The notes under the pieces: model-generated
Seen by the model: only the letters and a program-made list of their open reading frames with translations
What the model was told of the DNA's origin: nothing
The model's database searches: none
NCBI GenBank assembly: GCA_016710765.1
Contig: JADJUJ010000001.1
Location: 372,001 to 436,000 of the forward strand
Source of the DNA: Lewinellaceae bacterium
GTDB taxonomy: Bacteria; Bacteroidota; Bacteroidia; Chitinophagales; Saprospiraceae
Length of the DNA: 64,000 nt
Direction of reading: 5' to 3'
Shown here: one piece after another, positions 7,749 to 18,073 of the stretch
How positions within the stretch are numbered: position 1 is the first letter of the stretch
Layout: each line of letters begins with the position of its first letter
Position numbers and translations under genes: made by a program

Positions 7749-9998
7749 CTACCGCAAGGTAAACTCCACTTCTTTCACATCCTGGGAGTTGCCGCCAACA
7801 AATACCTTAAATTTCCCAGGATCTGCTTTGAACTGTATATCCTGATTCCAGTACCGCAGATCATCTTTGCTGAGTTTGAAGACCACCTTCCGGGTTTCGC
7901 CCGGATTAAGTTTTATCCGTTCAAATCCTTTCAACTCCTTAACTGGTCGGGCAATATCGGCACTCAGGTCGTGGATATAGCATTGCACAACCTCTGTGCC
8001 GGCAACCGAACCGGTGTTGGTAACGTTTATGCTGACTTCAAGTGTTTCATCCATGCTAATGGCCGATTTGCTGAGCTGAATATCAAAATAGCGAAACTGA
8101 GTATAACTCAAGCCAAAGCCGAAAGGCCAGGCAGGCTGCACAGAAGAATCCAGGTAACCGCTGGTCCACATCGTTCCCATGGTCTCCTGAGGTCGTCCGG
8201 TGTTTAGGTGGTTGTAATAAATAGGTACCTGACCCAGGTTGCGGGGAAAGGTTATTGGTAGTTTTCCGGAGGGATTTACTTTTCCTGTCAACACATCAAC
8301 AAGCGCATTTCCGGCTTCAAAACCGGGCTGCCATGCGAGCAGGATGGCCGGTACATTTTCCGTTATCCAGGGAAAAACAAGTGGGCGGCTGTTAAATAGA
8401 ACCGTCACAACGGGTTTATTGCCGCGGCTCACCATGCGCGCGATGGTTTCCTGACCACGCGGCAATTCAAGTGAGCTCACACAACGGCTCTCGCCACAGT
8501 CGAGCCCGCGTTCGCCCAACAGGCAAATTACCAGATCAGCGTCGCGGGCTGCTTTTAAAGCGGCAGAATAATCTACTTCTGTACAGGCAGCATCCATGCA
8601 AATTTGCGTGACGGTCACCTCGAACCCCATGGCCTCAAGGGCTGGCTTCAAGGCCATTGCCGGGGTAACCACCTTGGTAGAATCGTATTCCCGCATGCCG
8701 AGCCCGAGGGTCCAGAAACTCATATAATCTTTGTTGCCACGGCTGTCGGCATAAGGGCCTATCAGTGCAATTTTTTTGAACGGACTGCTGGGCGTAATGG
8801 GCAATACACCGCCGTCGTTTTTCAGCAGCACCATACTCTCTGCAGCAACCGAGCGGGCAAGATCCCGGTATTCAGGTTTTTCCAAATTTTGTTCCCGGGT
8901 TTTAGCATTCAGGTACAAAAATGGGTTATCGAACAAACCCAATTGGAATTTCAAACGCAGCACCCGGCGCACCGCCTCATCAATCTGATCCTGGGTGACG
9001 CGTCCTTCTTCCAATGCCTTTTTCATGCCAAGCATATAGGTCCCACCGGCCATATCCATATCACAGCCTGCAATTAGGCATTTTGCGCTTGCATCAACGA
9101 CGTCGGAAGCCGAACCGTGGACCATGGTTTCGCCCACCGAGTTCCAGTCGGAAACCATCATACCGTTCCATTTCCATTCTCCACGGAGCATGTCCTCCTG
9201 AATGTGTTTGTTCATGGTGCAAGGCGTTCCGTTGAGCGTATTGAAGGCATTCATAAAGGTGGCGGAACCTGCATCGGCCGCAGCCTTGAAGGGCGGCATA
9301 ACAAACTCCCGAAGCCGCTGCTCGCTCATATCAACCGTATTGTAATCACGGCCGCCTTCAGAGAATCCATAGCCTGCAAAATGTTTGGCACAGGTAGCAA
9401 TGGTATTCGGTTGTGCCAAATCGGTGCCCTGGAAGCCCTTTACGCGCGCTTCAGCAATACGGGCGCCAAGGTATGGGTCTTCCCCGGCTCCTTCCATCAC
9501 GCGGCCCCAACGCGGCTCACGGGACAGATCCACCATTGGGGAAAAGGTCCAGTTCTGCCCGTCGGAAGAGGCTTCTGTGGCCGCAATGCGCTCCAGTGCC
9601 TCGATGGACGCCAAATCCCAACTCGCAGCCTGAGCCAGAGGAATAGGGAATATTGTTTTATAACCATGTATGACATCAAAACCAAAAATGATCGGAATAC
9701 CAAGGCGAGATTTCTTCACAGCCTCTTCCTGCATTTTAATCTTGTTGTCGAAGTTGGTGTGACTGAGTACACTGCCGACATGCCCGGAGCGAATTTGGGA
9801 CATCATATCGCTTTGAGCAACATTGGTTCCGGTGCTGATGTCACCGGTAACCTGATTCATCTGCCCAATTTTTTCATCCAAGGTCATTTTTTTCAGCAGT
9901 ACCTCAACCCTGGCGTCAATATCGGGCGTGCTGGTGGGAATCTGCGTCCGGGCAGAAAGAGAGAAAAGCATTACAAGCAGGGCGACTATTGGTCTCAT
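7749..9998 (-). CDS. bglX: glycoside hydrolase family 3 beta-glucosidase (BglX-like)
   Basis: A secreted GH3 enzyme of 749 residues, predicted to release glucose or xylose from beta-linked oligosaccharides in the periplasm. It has a signal peptide (about 1-19), a GH3 N-terminal TIM barrel with KHFAGYG and the nucleophile D284 in GMMVSDWNSVGE, the GH3 C-terminal alpha/beta sandwich (about 390-620; PLVFPWITENVPAILLAWQPG), and a fibronectin-III-like domain at the C-terminus (EVVQCYIHDLSADIARPVKELKGF begins it). Domain order and length match E. coli BglX (765). The gene is alone and is preceded on its strand by the RND adaptor gene. The exact substrate cannot be told. Confidence 0.93.
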   Translation of the reverse strand: MRPIVALLVMLFSLSARTQIPTSTPDIDARVEVLLKKMTLDEKIGQMNQVTGDISTGTNVAQSDMMSQIRSGHVGSVLSHTNFDNKIKMQEEAVKKSRLGIPIIFGFDVIHGYKTIFPIPLAQAASWDLASIEALERIAATEASSDGQNWTFSPMVDLSREPRWGRVMEGAGEDPYLGARIAEARVKGFQGTDLAQPNTIATCAKHFAGYGFSEGGRDYNTVDMSEQRLREFVMPPFKAAADAGSATFMNAFNTLNGTPCTMNKHIQEDMLRGEWKWNGMMVSDWNSVGETMVHGSASDVVDASAKCLIAGCDMDMAGGTYMLGMKKALEEGRVTQDQIDEAVRRVLRLKFQLGLFDNPFLYLNAKTREQNLEKPEYRDLARSVAAESMVLLKNDGGVLPITPSSPFKKIALIGPYADSRGNKDYMSFWTLGLGMREYDSTKVVTPAMALKPALEAMGFEVTVTQICMDAACTEVDYSAALKAARDADLVICLLGERGLDCGESRCVSSLELPRGQETIARMVSRGNKPVVTVLFNSRPLVFPWITENVPAILLAWQPGFEAGNALVDVLTGKVNPSGKLPITFPRNLGQVPIYYNHLNTGRPQETMGTMWTSGYLDSSVQPAWPFGFGLSYTQFRYFDIQLSKSAISMDETLEVSINVTNTGSVAGTEVVQCYIHDLSADIARPVKELKGFERIKLNPGETRKVVFKLSKDDLRYWNQDIQFKADPGKFKVFVGGNSQDVKEVEFTLR

Positions 9999-10044
9999 TT
10001 TTTGTAATTAAACCGTTAAACATATACTTCGTGCAATTTTGACA

Positions 10045-10075
10045 CAAAGTAAGCCAAGGCCAATATATTGACCAA
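10045..10075 (-). promoter_or_regulatory. putative promoter for the GH3 gene
   Basis: On the minus strand TTACTTTG (plus 10045-10052) is one base off TAnnTTTG, with TTG 20 bases upstream (plus 10073-10075). It lies about 47 bases before the GH3 start codon. This is motif-only support. Confidence 0.35.
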
Positions 10076-10106
10076 TAAATAAATGGAATCTTGCGCTGCT
10101 GTAGTT

Positions 10107-11170
10107 TCAGTTCTCCTTAACAACTTCCACCTTGGTGCCTTCACTGAGGTTCAGCTGGCCGGTTAGCACGATACGATCATCCTTGTTGATCCCGCTTACC
10201 ACTTCTACCTTTTCACCACTTGCCATACCAAGGACAACAGTGCGAAGGGTTACGGTGGAGTCTTGCACGACGTAAATTTTGGCATCCTGAATACTGCCTA
10301 CAATAGCCTTCCGGGGCAATACCAAACCTTTCCGGTTGGTATCAAATGAGAATACCGCTTTGGCATGCATGCCTGCGCGCAAGGGCATCCCGGGCAGATT
10401 GGTCACCTCTATTTCTACATCGTAATTAAACGAGTTATCGGCCCGAAGGCCAATGTTGGTCACCTTACCTTGTAGTTTTTTATCGGGCACAACATCGGCA
10501 ATCACCTCAACCCGCATGCCTTTTTTCAACTGCAAAATGTCCCGTTCCGTCACCTTCACCATCAGAAACAACTTTTCCAGATTGGTCATTTGGGCCACCT
10601 GGATACCCGGGCCAATCACACTTCCGCGCTCAATAAACCGGAGGCCCATAGCACCTGTCATTGGCGCCTTAATGGAGGTATTGGCAATTTGCTTTTAAGC
10701 CCCTTTTCCTTGGCCTCTGCAGCCAGCAATCCCAACTGGATGTCTTCGATTTTATTTTTAGGAACAGCATCCCCTTCTATGAGGTTATCCAGACGCTCCT
10801 TGTCCTTCTTGAGCTTGGCGATATTGGCCTGGGTGGCCTCGAGCTCAATACGCAACAGTTCATCATCAACTTTAGCAATCACCTCACCCTCTTTGAACCA
10901 TTCTCCTTTGTTTTTAAACACTTCTACTACCCTTCCCTGCGTTTCAGAAATAACAAACATTTCCTTCACGGGCAGAAAGATGCCATCGGTCTCCAGATTA
11001 TTCGACAGGTTTTCCAATCGCGGTCGCACCACTTCTATGGGGACATATTGCCTGCCTACAAGTGACATGCGCGATTCCCGGTTAATCTGTTGTTTTTTGA
11101 CATAAAGTTTCCAGCCCAGCAGCCCGGTTATTACAATGACTGAAATCCAGAGGAGAGTATTTCTTTTCAA
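10107..11170 (-). CDS. HlyD/RND-type periplasmic adaptor (membrane fusion) protein; one frame break
   Basis: A membrane-anchored adaptor of about 354 residues for tripartite efflux. It starts with a single N-terminal helix (MKRNTLLWISVIVITGLLGW), followed by the biotinyl-lipoyl half-motif (VISETQGRVVEVFKNKGEWFKEG), an alpha-hairpin coiled coil (about 110-165), the second lipoyl half (SIKAPMTGAMGLRFIERGSV), and beta-barrel and membrane-proximal domains up to NLSEGTKVEVVKEN. The frame breaks at the T4 run 10693-10696 (A4 on the coding strand): adding one base reads KGLKKQIANTSIKAPMTG across the junction. No inner-membrane RND or ABC pump and no TolC-type gene lies next to it. Confidence 0.88.
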
Positions 11171-11195
11171 GACAAATTTCTTTTCAAAACCGCCC

Positions 11196-11228
11196 CAAAG
11201 TTACGGAAACATAGCAAACCTGTGTCAA
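11196..11228 (-). promoter_or_regulatory. putative promoter for the RND adaptor gene
   Basis: On the minus strand TAACTTTG (plus 11196-11203) is an exact TAnnTTTG core. A TTG (plus 11226-11228) lies 22 bases upstream, slightly longer than the usual spacing. It lies 25 bases before the start codon. Confidence 0.4.
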
Positions 11229-11306
11229 TTGACCATACCAACTGCTAAATTAAACCTAATTTAATATAGTAAGCCCTACTTTTACCGTTCAACCAAATCC
11301 AGCAAA

Positions 11307-12953
11307 ATGCTCAACCGAATTCTTCTGATACTGTTCCTGCTACCGTCTTTTGTATCCCTACTGCCCGCACAAAACAATACACCAAAACTAATTGTAGGCA
11401 TCGTGGTCGACCAAATGCGGTACGATTACCTGTATCGCTACCGCGATCAATACGGGAAGGACGGGTTTAACCGACTGCTTCGACAAGGTTATTCCTGCGA
11501 AAACACCCATTTCAACTATGTTCCGACGTACACAGCCCCTGGGCATTCGGCCATTTATACGGGCACCACACCTTCAATAAATGGTATAATTTCCAACGAA
11601 TGGTGGGACCCGGAATGGCAGCGCCACCGCTATGTTACCACCGATACAACCGTGCATACCGTTGGCGCAGAGGGTGCCCGCGTAGGCAAACACTCGCCTA
11701 GAGTACTTCTCTCCAGCACCATTACCGATGAACTTAAACTGGCCACTAATTTTCGATCCAAAGTGGTCGGAATTTGCCTGAAAGACCGGGCCAGTATACT
11801 GCCTGCCGGGCATATTCCGGACGGGGCATATTGGTTTGACGACGACTCCGGCAACTGGATCACTTCCAGCTATTACATGGATTCGCTCCCCAATTGGGTG
11901 CAGGAATTTAACCAACGGAAACTGCCAGCGCAATACATGTCAAAGCCCTGGAACCCCATGCTCCCGGCAGCAGCTTACCAAGCTAGTTTTAAAAATTGGG
12001 ACCAGTACAAAGGATCACTCGGAAAGAACAAAACAGGCAGCTTCCCTTACGACCTTCCCAGTATTTACCAAAGCACAGGCAATTTCAATGCCTTACGCTA
12101 TACCCCATTTGGCAATTCACTTACCCTCGATTTTGCCATAGAAGCCATGGACAAAATGGATTTGGGGAAGGGCGATTTCACCGATTTCCTTTGCCTCAGC
12201 TTTTCCGGAACCGATTATTGCGCCCACAATTTTGGTGTGCATGCAGAAGAAACCGAAGATACCTACCTGCGGCTTGATGCCGACATTGAACGCCTGCTCC
12301 GCTACCTCGATGATACTTATGGAAAAGACAATGTGCTGGTATTCCTGACGGCCGATCATGGCGGCGCAGAAACGCCCCAGCACCTGGAAGACATCAAGGT
12401 GCCCGCAGGCGTGTTCCCGGAAAGCAAAACCGATGCGGTACTCGACAGCCTGATTGGTGTTGTGCTTGGAAAAAAGGGCAAATACATCGAGGAGATCGGC
12501 AACCAACAGGTTTGGTTTAACCGCAAAGCCGTTGCCCTCAGCGGAGGCAAACTTGAAATGGCCGAACGCGTAGCGATCAATTATTTCAAACACCAGCCCG
12601 GCGTGTACGATGCCTTTACCTACCAGGAGGCCATGCAATTGCCCGCTGAATATCCGTTCATTTCTGATGTGCGCCGCGGATTGCATCCTCGTCGTTCCGG
12701 CGATGTCATTTTTCTTCTCGATCCAGCCTGGCATGCCGATGATAAATATTTTTCAAAAACCGGTACGACCCATGGCTCACCCTATGCCTATGACACCCAT
12801 GTTCCGCTGCTTTGGTATGGGTGGAAAATCCGGCCTGGCGAAAACTTCAACCCGATCTTGATAACCGATATCGCACCAACGCTGGCAGCCATGCTGCGCA
12901 TCATGGAGCCTAGTGGGAATACCGGAAAGGTGATCACTGAACTACTTCGGTAA
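11307..12953 (+). CDS. pafA: PafA-type alkaline phosphatase (phosphomonoesterase)
   Basis: A secreted alkaline phosphatase superfamily enzyme of 548 residues resembling the phosphate-irrepressible PafA of Bacteroidota. It hydrolyses phosphomonoesters in the periplasm with two zinc ions. It has a signal peptide (1-21), first metal-ligand Asp D35 (GIVVDQMRYD), Thr nucleophile T76 in VPTYTAPGHSAIYTG, N97 in ISNEWW, and K159/R161 in KDRASILPAGH. All four of these active-site positions are offset by exactly three from the residues reported for Elizabethkingia PafA (T79, N100, K162, R164). Later metal ligands are in SFSGTDYCAHNFG, TADHGG and THGSPYAYD. The stop codon overlaps the psuG start (TAATG), so the two are translationally coupled. 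Confidence 0.93.
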   Translation: MLNRILLILFLLPSFVSLLPAQNNTPKLIVGIVVDQMRYDYLYRYRDQYGKDGFNRLLRQGYSCENTHFNYVPTYTAPGHSAIYTGTTPSINGIISNEWWDPEWQRHRYVTTDTTVHTVGAEGARVGKHSPRVLLSSTITDELKLATNFRSKVVGICLKDRASILPAGHIPDGAYWFDDDSGNWITSSYYMDSLPNWVQEFNQRKLPAQYMSKPWNPMLPAAAYQASFKNWDQYKGSLGKNKTGSFPYDLPSIYQSTGNFNALRYTPFGNSLTLDFAIEAMDKMDLGKGDFTDFLCLSFSGTDYCAHNFGVHAEETEDTYLRLDADIERLLRYLDDTYGKDNVLVFLTADHGGAETPQHLEDIKVPAGVFPESKTDAVLDSLIGVVLGKKGKYIEEIGNQQVWFNRKAVALSGGKLEMAERVAINYFKHQPGVYDAFTYQEAMQLPAEYPFISDVRRGLHPRRSGDVIFLLDPAWHADDKYFSKTGTTHGSPYAYDTHVPLLWYGWKIRPGENFNPILITDIAPTLAAMLRIMEPSGNTGKVITELLR

Positions 12954-13870
12954 TGCCAGAACTTCAATTGGATTATAGTCCGGAAGTTGCGGAAGCGCTG
13001 GCCTCCGGGAATCCTGTGTTGGCACTGGAAAGTACCATCATTGCCCATGGCATGCCCTGGCCCCAAAACCTGGAAACAGCGCTGCGGGTGGAAACACTCA
13101 GCCGCAGCCTGGGGGTTACGCCGGCAACTTGTGCCGTCATTAAGGGCCGGTTGAAAGCCGGTTTGACCGAATCGGAACTGGAATACCTGGGGAAAAACGG
13201 CCCCAAAATCCCGAAGGCCAGTCGGCGCGACCTGCCTTATCTGCTCAGCAAAGGGTTGGATGGCGCCACGACGGTTGCCGCCACCATGATAATAGCCTGG
13301 CGGGCCGGGATCCGCGTTTTTGCTACTGGTGGTATTGGAGGCGTGCACCGGGGTGGCGCGCATACAATGGATATTTCAGCTGATCTTCCCGAACTGGCCA
13401 ATACACCGGTGGCGGTAGTGAGCGCTGGCGCCAAAAGCATACTCGACCTTGGGTTAACCCGGGAATACCTGGAAACGCAGGGAATTCCAGTCGTAGGGTA
13501 CCAAACACGTCATTTTCCGGCGTTTTACACCCGAGAAAGTGATTTTTTTGTCGATTACCAACTCGACACAGCACAGGAAATAGCGCAGCTGCTTCGCAGT
13601 AAATGGGCGCTCGATCCCCGCGGAGGCGTACTCATTGCCAACCCCATCCCGGAACCCTATTCGATGGACCCAGCCTACATTGAAGGCATTATTCAAGCGG
13701 CCTTGTCTGCAGCCGACCAAGAAGGCATTCAGGGGAAAGGCCTCACTCCCTTCTTGTTGGCGAGAATAGAAGAGGAAAGCGGAGGAAAAAGCCTGCAGGC
13801 TAATATTGAACTGGTGCTTAACAATGTGCGTTTGGGTGCCGGCATCGCAACAGCCTGGGCAGCCCTTTGA
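12953..13870 (+). CDS. psuG: pseudouridine-5'-phosphate glycosidase
   Basis: A cytoplasmic enzyme of 305 residues that splits pseudouridine 5'-phosphate into uracil and ribose 5-phosphate. The family's key residues are present: E26 in ALESTIIAHGMPWPQN, K88 in KIPKAS and the Schiff-base lysine K161 in VSAGAKSILDLG, each five less than in the E. coli enzyme. The glycine-rich FATGGIGGVHRG (123-134) matches the phosphate-binding region. The length is normal. It overlaps the pafA stop by one base. No PsuK-type pseudouridine kinase gene is next to it in the window. It is convergent with hemC with a 5-base gap. Confidence 0.95.
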   Translation: MPELQLDYSPEVAEALASGNPVLALESTIIAHGMPWPQNLETALRVETLSRSLGVTPATCAVIKGRLKAGLTESELEYLGKNGPKIPKASRRDLPYLLSKGLDGATTVAATMIIAWRAGIRVFATGGIGGVHRGGAHTMDISADLPELANTPVAVVSAGAKSILDLGLTREYLETQGIPVVGYQTRHFPAFYTRESDFFVDYQLDTAQEIAQLLRSKWALDPRGGVLIANPIPEPYSMDPAYIEGIIQAALSAADQEGIQGKGLTPFLLARIEEESGGKSLQANIELVLNNVRLGAGIATAWAAL

Positions 13871-13875
13871 ACCTG

Positions 13876-14760
13876 TTAAAGTTTGAGTGCTGCTACAATC
13901 TTATCCGCCAGTCCGGAATTGGTACTTTGTGACACCTGAACGCGCCGCATAGCGCCATCCAGCTGGCAGGCGGCGAAAGCATGGTAATTCCCAGATGCAT
14001 CGCGCTCACAATGCACACCAAGTGGCAATTGACAACCACCATCAAACATTTGCAGCACCCTGCGTTCTACATTGGTCGCCGCTGCAATCGCAGTTTGGTG
14101 GATTTTTTTTAGCACCCGACGCGTTGCAACATCATCACAGTTTGTTTGCCAGGCTAATACACCCTGTGCCGGGGCAGGCACAAATTCGCGGGGGTTAAGG
14201 GTAACCACCTCCAGGCCTTCCGGCTGGATTCCCAATCGGCCAATACCGGCCGCAGCCAGGAAAATGGCATCGAAATCGCCCTGCCTGAGTTTTTCCAAAC
14301 GCGTGGTAACATTTCCACGGATATCTTTTGCCACTGTATCCGGCCTGTAATCCGCCAGCTGTGCTTTACGACGTGCAGCAGAAGTACCCACAATTGCGCC
14401 TTGTTTCAATTTAAAAATCTGGGTCTTATCCACGGCTTCAGGGCGGATAATCAGCAAATCCGCAGGGTTGTCGCGGTAGGAAACGGCGGTAATACACAGC
14501 CCTTCGGGTTGTTGGGTAGGCAGGTCTTTCATCGAATGCACGGCAACATCAATCTCTCCGCGGAGCAACGACTCTTCAATTTCCTTGGTAAAAAAACCTT
14601 TGCCCTCCATTTTATCAAAACCCAGGTGCTGAATAATGTCACCCTGCGTTTTGATGATCACCAGTACGCTATCCACCCCTATTTTTGCCAATTCTGCCTG
14701 GGTATATTCTGCCTGCCAAAGGGCGAGTTTGCTTCCGCGCGTTCCAATTCTTAATTGCAT
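13876..14760 (-). CDS. hemC: porphobilinogen deaminase (hydroxymethylbilane synthase)
   Basis: A cytosolic haem-pathway enzyme of 294 residues that condenses four porphobilinogens into hydroxymethylbilane. It has the N-terminal RIGTRGSKLALWQA, catalytic D79 in VHSMKDLPT, the arginine-rich GTSAARRKAQL and KDIRGNVTTRL motifs, and the dipyrromethane-cofactor cysteine C243 in GGCQLPLG. The length matches the family (about 300-310). It follows the unknown gene at 14801 by 40 bases on the same strand, so the two may be one operon. hemD is not adjacent. Confidence 0.96.
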   Translation of the reverse strand: MQLRIGTRGSKLALWQAEYTQAELAKIGVDSVLVIIKTQGDIIQHLGFDKMEGKGFFTKEIEESLLRGEIDVAVHSMKDLPTQQPEGLCITAVSYRDNPADLLIIRPEAVDKTQIFKLKQGAIVGTSAARRKAQLADYRPDTVAKDIRGNVTTRLEKLRQGDFDAIFLAAAGIGRLGIQPEGLEVVTLNPREFVPAPAQGVLAWQTNCDDVATRRVLKKIHQTAIAAATNVERRVLQMFDGGCQLPLGVHCERDASGNYHAFAACQLDGAMRRVQVSQSTNSGLADKIVAALKL

Positions 14761-14800
14761 GCTGCTTGCTCCTAATGCGTTTAATGGTTAACAAGATATT

Positions 14801-15371
14801 TTATTTGGACTCTGCCACAATACCATCTTCCGGTTTTTCAAAATTCAGTTTGAAGCCAATGCGCTGGTTGGGGTCCGGCAAATCGTCGTCATAGTCCTCC
14901 CAATTCGTGAGTTCAGTGATAAAGGATTCCAGGTGTTGCATTAGGTAGGGGGGCTTTCAACTCTTCGGGCCGATAAATAGCAACCGTTTTGGGTGGCTGT
15001 GGCTCGCCGTATTTTTCAATATACGGGTAGTTGATCAGCACCAATATTTTTCCATTAAACAATTGCTGGTACACCAGGGCGCCATTCTTTTTAATCAGTT
15101 CGCGGTGCAGGCCATCGCCGACTGGCTCACCCAGGCCACTTGCAGCACTTCCCAAGGACACAACCACCGCCTCCAGGTTTTCAATATCTGCCCTGGCTTC
15201 CACCACACAGGAAAGTTTCGCTATCGACGTCACCTGCTCCAAAAAACCAAGCAGTTCGTTTTTCAAGCTGCTGTGCCAAGTTTCACGGTAACGCTTGGTA
15301 TTCTCTAGAATTTGCTGATAACGCGCCACCTTTTGCTGAAAATTATGGGTTTCCTGCTCCGTAATAGACAT
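14801..15371 (-). CDS. hypothetical protein, one frame break
   Basis: I do not recognise this protein of about 190 residues. The N-terminal part (MSITEQETHNF onward) is helical and Gln/Glu-rich, the middle holds a beta-type stretch (GKILVLINYPYIEKYGEPQ), and the C-terminus is very acidic (NWEDYDDDLPDPNQR) and ends in GIVAESK. The frame breaks at the G6 run 14948-14953 (C6 on the coding strand). Removing one C joins APYLMQHLESFITELTNWED onto the preceding frame and gives the natural stop at 14801; without this it ends early at 14913. I chose the ATG at 15371 because the 26 codons before it look non-coding. It lies just upstream of hemC on the same strand. There is no signal peptide. Confidence 0.65.
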
Positions 15372-15538
15372 ATTGAAGGGATGAATAAGTGAGAATTGGA
15401 GATTTTCGCTTGGCAAAGGTATAGAAAACCTTGGCGACACTCCATGCACAACAGTTTGTGCTTCGTCACAAATTCATCCCTTCGTATAAATATAGGCGCT
15501 AATTGCTAGCCCCAATTGCTGTGGCATATAGTTTGATA

Positions 15539-17730
15539 CTAGCGTACAAACAGCATCTCGCGGTATTTCACCAGCGGCCAAACCTGGTCGTCCACCAAAC
15601 CTTCCAATTCATCAACGGCTTCCCGGATGGCATCCATTTGTGGTTTTACTTTGTGACAAAGGATTCCAGCCTCTTCCCGAATAGTGTCGGCATGGTGTAC
15701 TTTTTCCAGTGCCTTGTGCATTTTCTCCAAGCCCGTATTCACTGCCTCAATGTTTTTAACCAGGCGCTTCATCTTGTCTTTTTGAAAGGTTGTGCTATCC
15801 TCGTATCCAATTGCTTTAAGGCTATGGAGGTTATTGGCCAATTCGGTTTGAAAACGCAATACGCTGGGCATCACCATGGTTTGAACCATTTCCTCGAGGG
15901 TTTTAGCCTCAATCGACAACTTTGTGCAGTAGGAATGCAACTGAACGTTGTGGAAAGCATCGAGCTCAGAGGTACTCATCACACCGGATTTTCCGTACAG
16001 ATCGTGAGCCAGTTTGGTTCCCAGCACATCGAGTGCTTCGGGCGTGGTAGGGTTATTGCTCAAGCCGCGTTTGGCAGCCTCTTCCTTCCATTCATCAGAA
16101 TAGTTGTTTCCTTCAAAAAGAATGCTTTTTGACTTGCGGATGTAATTTTTCAACACCATCAAAACCGCTTCTTCCTGATCGGTACCCTTAGCAATAATTT
16201 TATCCACATCGTTCTTAAAATCGATCAGCTGCAAGCCCATCATGGCATTCATAACCGCCATGGGGCCGGCGCAGTTTTGGGAAGAGCCTACGGCGCGGAT
16301 TTCAAATTTGTTCCCTGTAAAAGCAAAAGGTGAAGTCCTGTTACGGTCCGTATTGTCGAGTTCCAGGTTAGAGCTTTGGAAATCAGGTCGACAGCCCGTT
16401 TTACCGCTGCATCGTCGGTTTTTTACCGTTGGCAATCTGGTTGAGCAGTTTGCTCATTGCTTCGCCGATAAATACCGATATAATAGCAGGAGGTGCTTCG
16501 TTGGCGCCAAGCCGGTGATCGTTTCCAGCGTGAGCGATGCTGGCGCGCAGAATATCAGCGTATTTGTACACTGACATGATGGTATTCACAAAGAAGGTGA
16601 GGAAGCGCAGGTTCCGACGCGGGTTATCGCCGGGAGAAAGGAGATTAACCCCTGTATTGGCGCCCAAACTCCAGTTGTTGTGTTTCCCTGAGCCGTTAAT
16701 GCCAGCGAATGGCTTTTCATGCAACAGTACACGGAGCTTGTGGCGGCGGCCCACACGGTCCATGACGTCCATCAACAACTGGTTGTGGTCGACAGCCACG
16801 TTGATTTCCTCATAGATCGGCGCAAGTTCGTATTGGGACGGAGCAACCTCATTGTGACGGGTACGCACTGGTATACCCAACAGGTGGCATTCCGTTTCCA
16901 GGTCGCGCATGAAAGCGTACACACGCTCTGGGATTGAACCGAAATAGTGGTCTTCCAATTGCTGGTGCTTGGAGGCCGGGCTGCCCAACAAGGTTCGGCC
17001 AGTCATTACCAGATCGGGACGTGCATTGAACAGCGCATCATCCAACAAAAAATACTCCTGTTCCCAGCCCAATGTCGCAGTGACCTTAGTGACCCGCTCA
17101 TCGAACATCTGGCAAACCGGAACGGCAGCTTTATCGAGTAAGGTTTGGGAACGAAGCAACGGGAGTTTGAAGTCCTGCGCCGCGCCACCGTAAGTAACAA
17201 AGATTGTTGGGATACAGAGGGTTTTGCCATTGCCCACTTCAATAATAAAGGCCGGGCTGGAAGGATCCCAAACGGTATATCCACGGGCTTCAAAAAGTGC
17301 TCCGCATACCCCCAGAAGGGAAGGACGAGCCATCGGGCTCCTGCTGCACAAGGGCAGAACCCGTAAACTCTTCAATCACCCGACCATCGTGCGTCATGGT
17401 AAAAAAGGAATCGTGCTTCTCTGCGGTTTTGCCCGTAAGGGGTTGAAACCAGTGGGCAAAGTGGGTGCAGCCCTGTTCCATCGCCCATTCTTTCATACTG
17501 GTGGCTACCACATCGGCTACTGACCGTTCCAGTTTTTCACCACTTTGGGTAGCAGCCTTCACACTGATGTAGGTATCGCCTGGCAAGTACTTCTTCATGG
17601 CTTCGTCATTGAAGACGTTGGCAGCAAAGAAAGAGGCAATGTTCTCCTGTTGTCCATCCAAAAAATCGGTATTGATGGGTTCCAGGCGATTTTCAATCGT
17701 TTGTAATGCGTTAAAACGAGCGAGTGACAT
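15539..17730 (-). CDS. glnN: glutamine synthetase type III; three frame breaks
   Basis: A GSIII-family enzyme of about 730 residues that makes glutamine from glutamate, ammonia and ATP. Visible features are an N-terminal GSIII domain, DGSSFPSGG, the catalytic-core strings GWEQEYFLLD, TRHNEVAPSQYELAP, HEKPFAGINGSGKHNNWS and DNTDRNRTSPFAFTGNKFE, then a helical C-terminal extension special to type III. The length fits the family. The frame breaks at A5 17292-17296 (one extra base; removing it gives RSTFEARGYTVWDP) and near 16411 and 16372 (one base missing at each; restoring them reads AAVKRAVDLISKAL between the two frames). All restore a complete protein, so errors are likely. A promoter core sits about 220 bases upstream, which leaves a long leader. 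Confidence 0.92.
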
Positions 17731-17946
17731 TGTGGGAGTGTAGTTTTATAAGTTGTAAAAATGGTAGTGAAGAAGGCTTTTGAATCGATTAAATCTTAAG
17801 TAGCAATCAATAACAGCATTTTATTGGGGCAATCAGCAAAGTGATAAAAAATAATGATTTTTGAAAACCGAGATGCTTTTCAGCGAAAAGCAAGCCTGCT
17901 GCGGGTTTTAAAATCTAAAATCGTCCCGTTTTTTCATTTGATTGCA

Positions 17947-17954
17947 CAAAAGTA
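17947..17954 (-). promoter_or_regulatory. putative glnN promoter core (-7 element)
   Basis: On the minus strand TACTTTTG is an exact match to the Bacteroidota TAnnTTTG core. The -33 region is a T-run rather than a clean TTG. Transcription from here would give a leader of roughly 210 bases before the glnN ATG at 17730. Confidence 0.45.
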
Positions 17955-18073
17955 TGACCAATTTCAGCGAAAAAAAGCATTTTATAAAAAATAAAACGAA
18001 AAACTTCGACCAACGTCACGGCTGATAAATTTTATAAAAAATATTAATCATAGAATAATGTTCTAAAATTATT

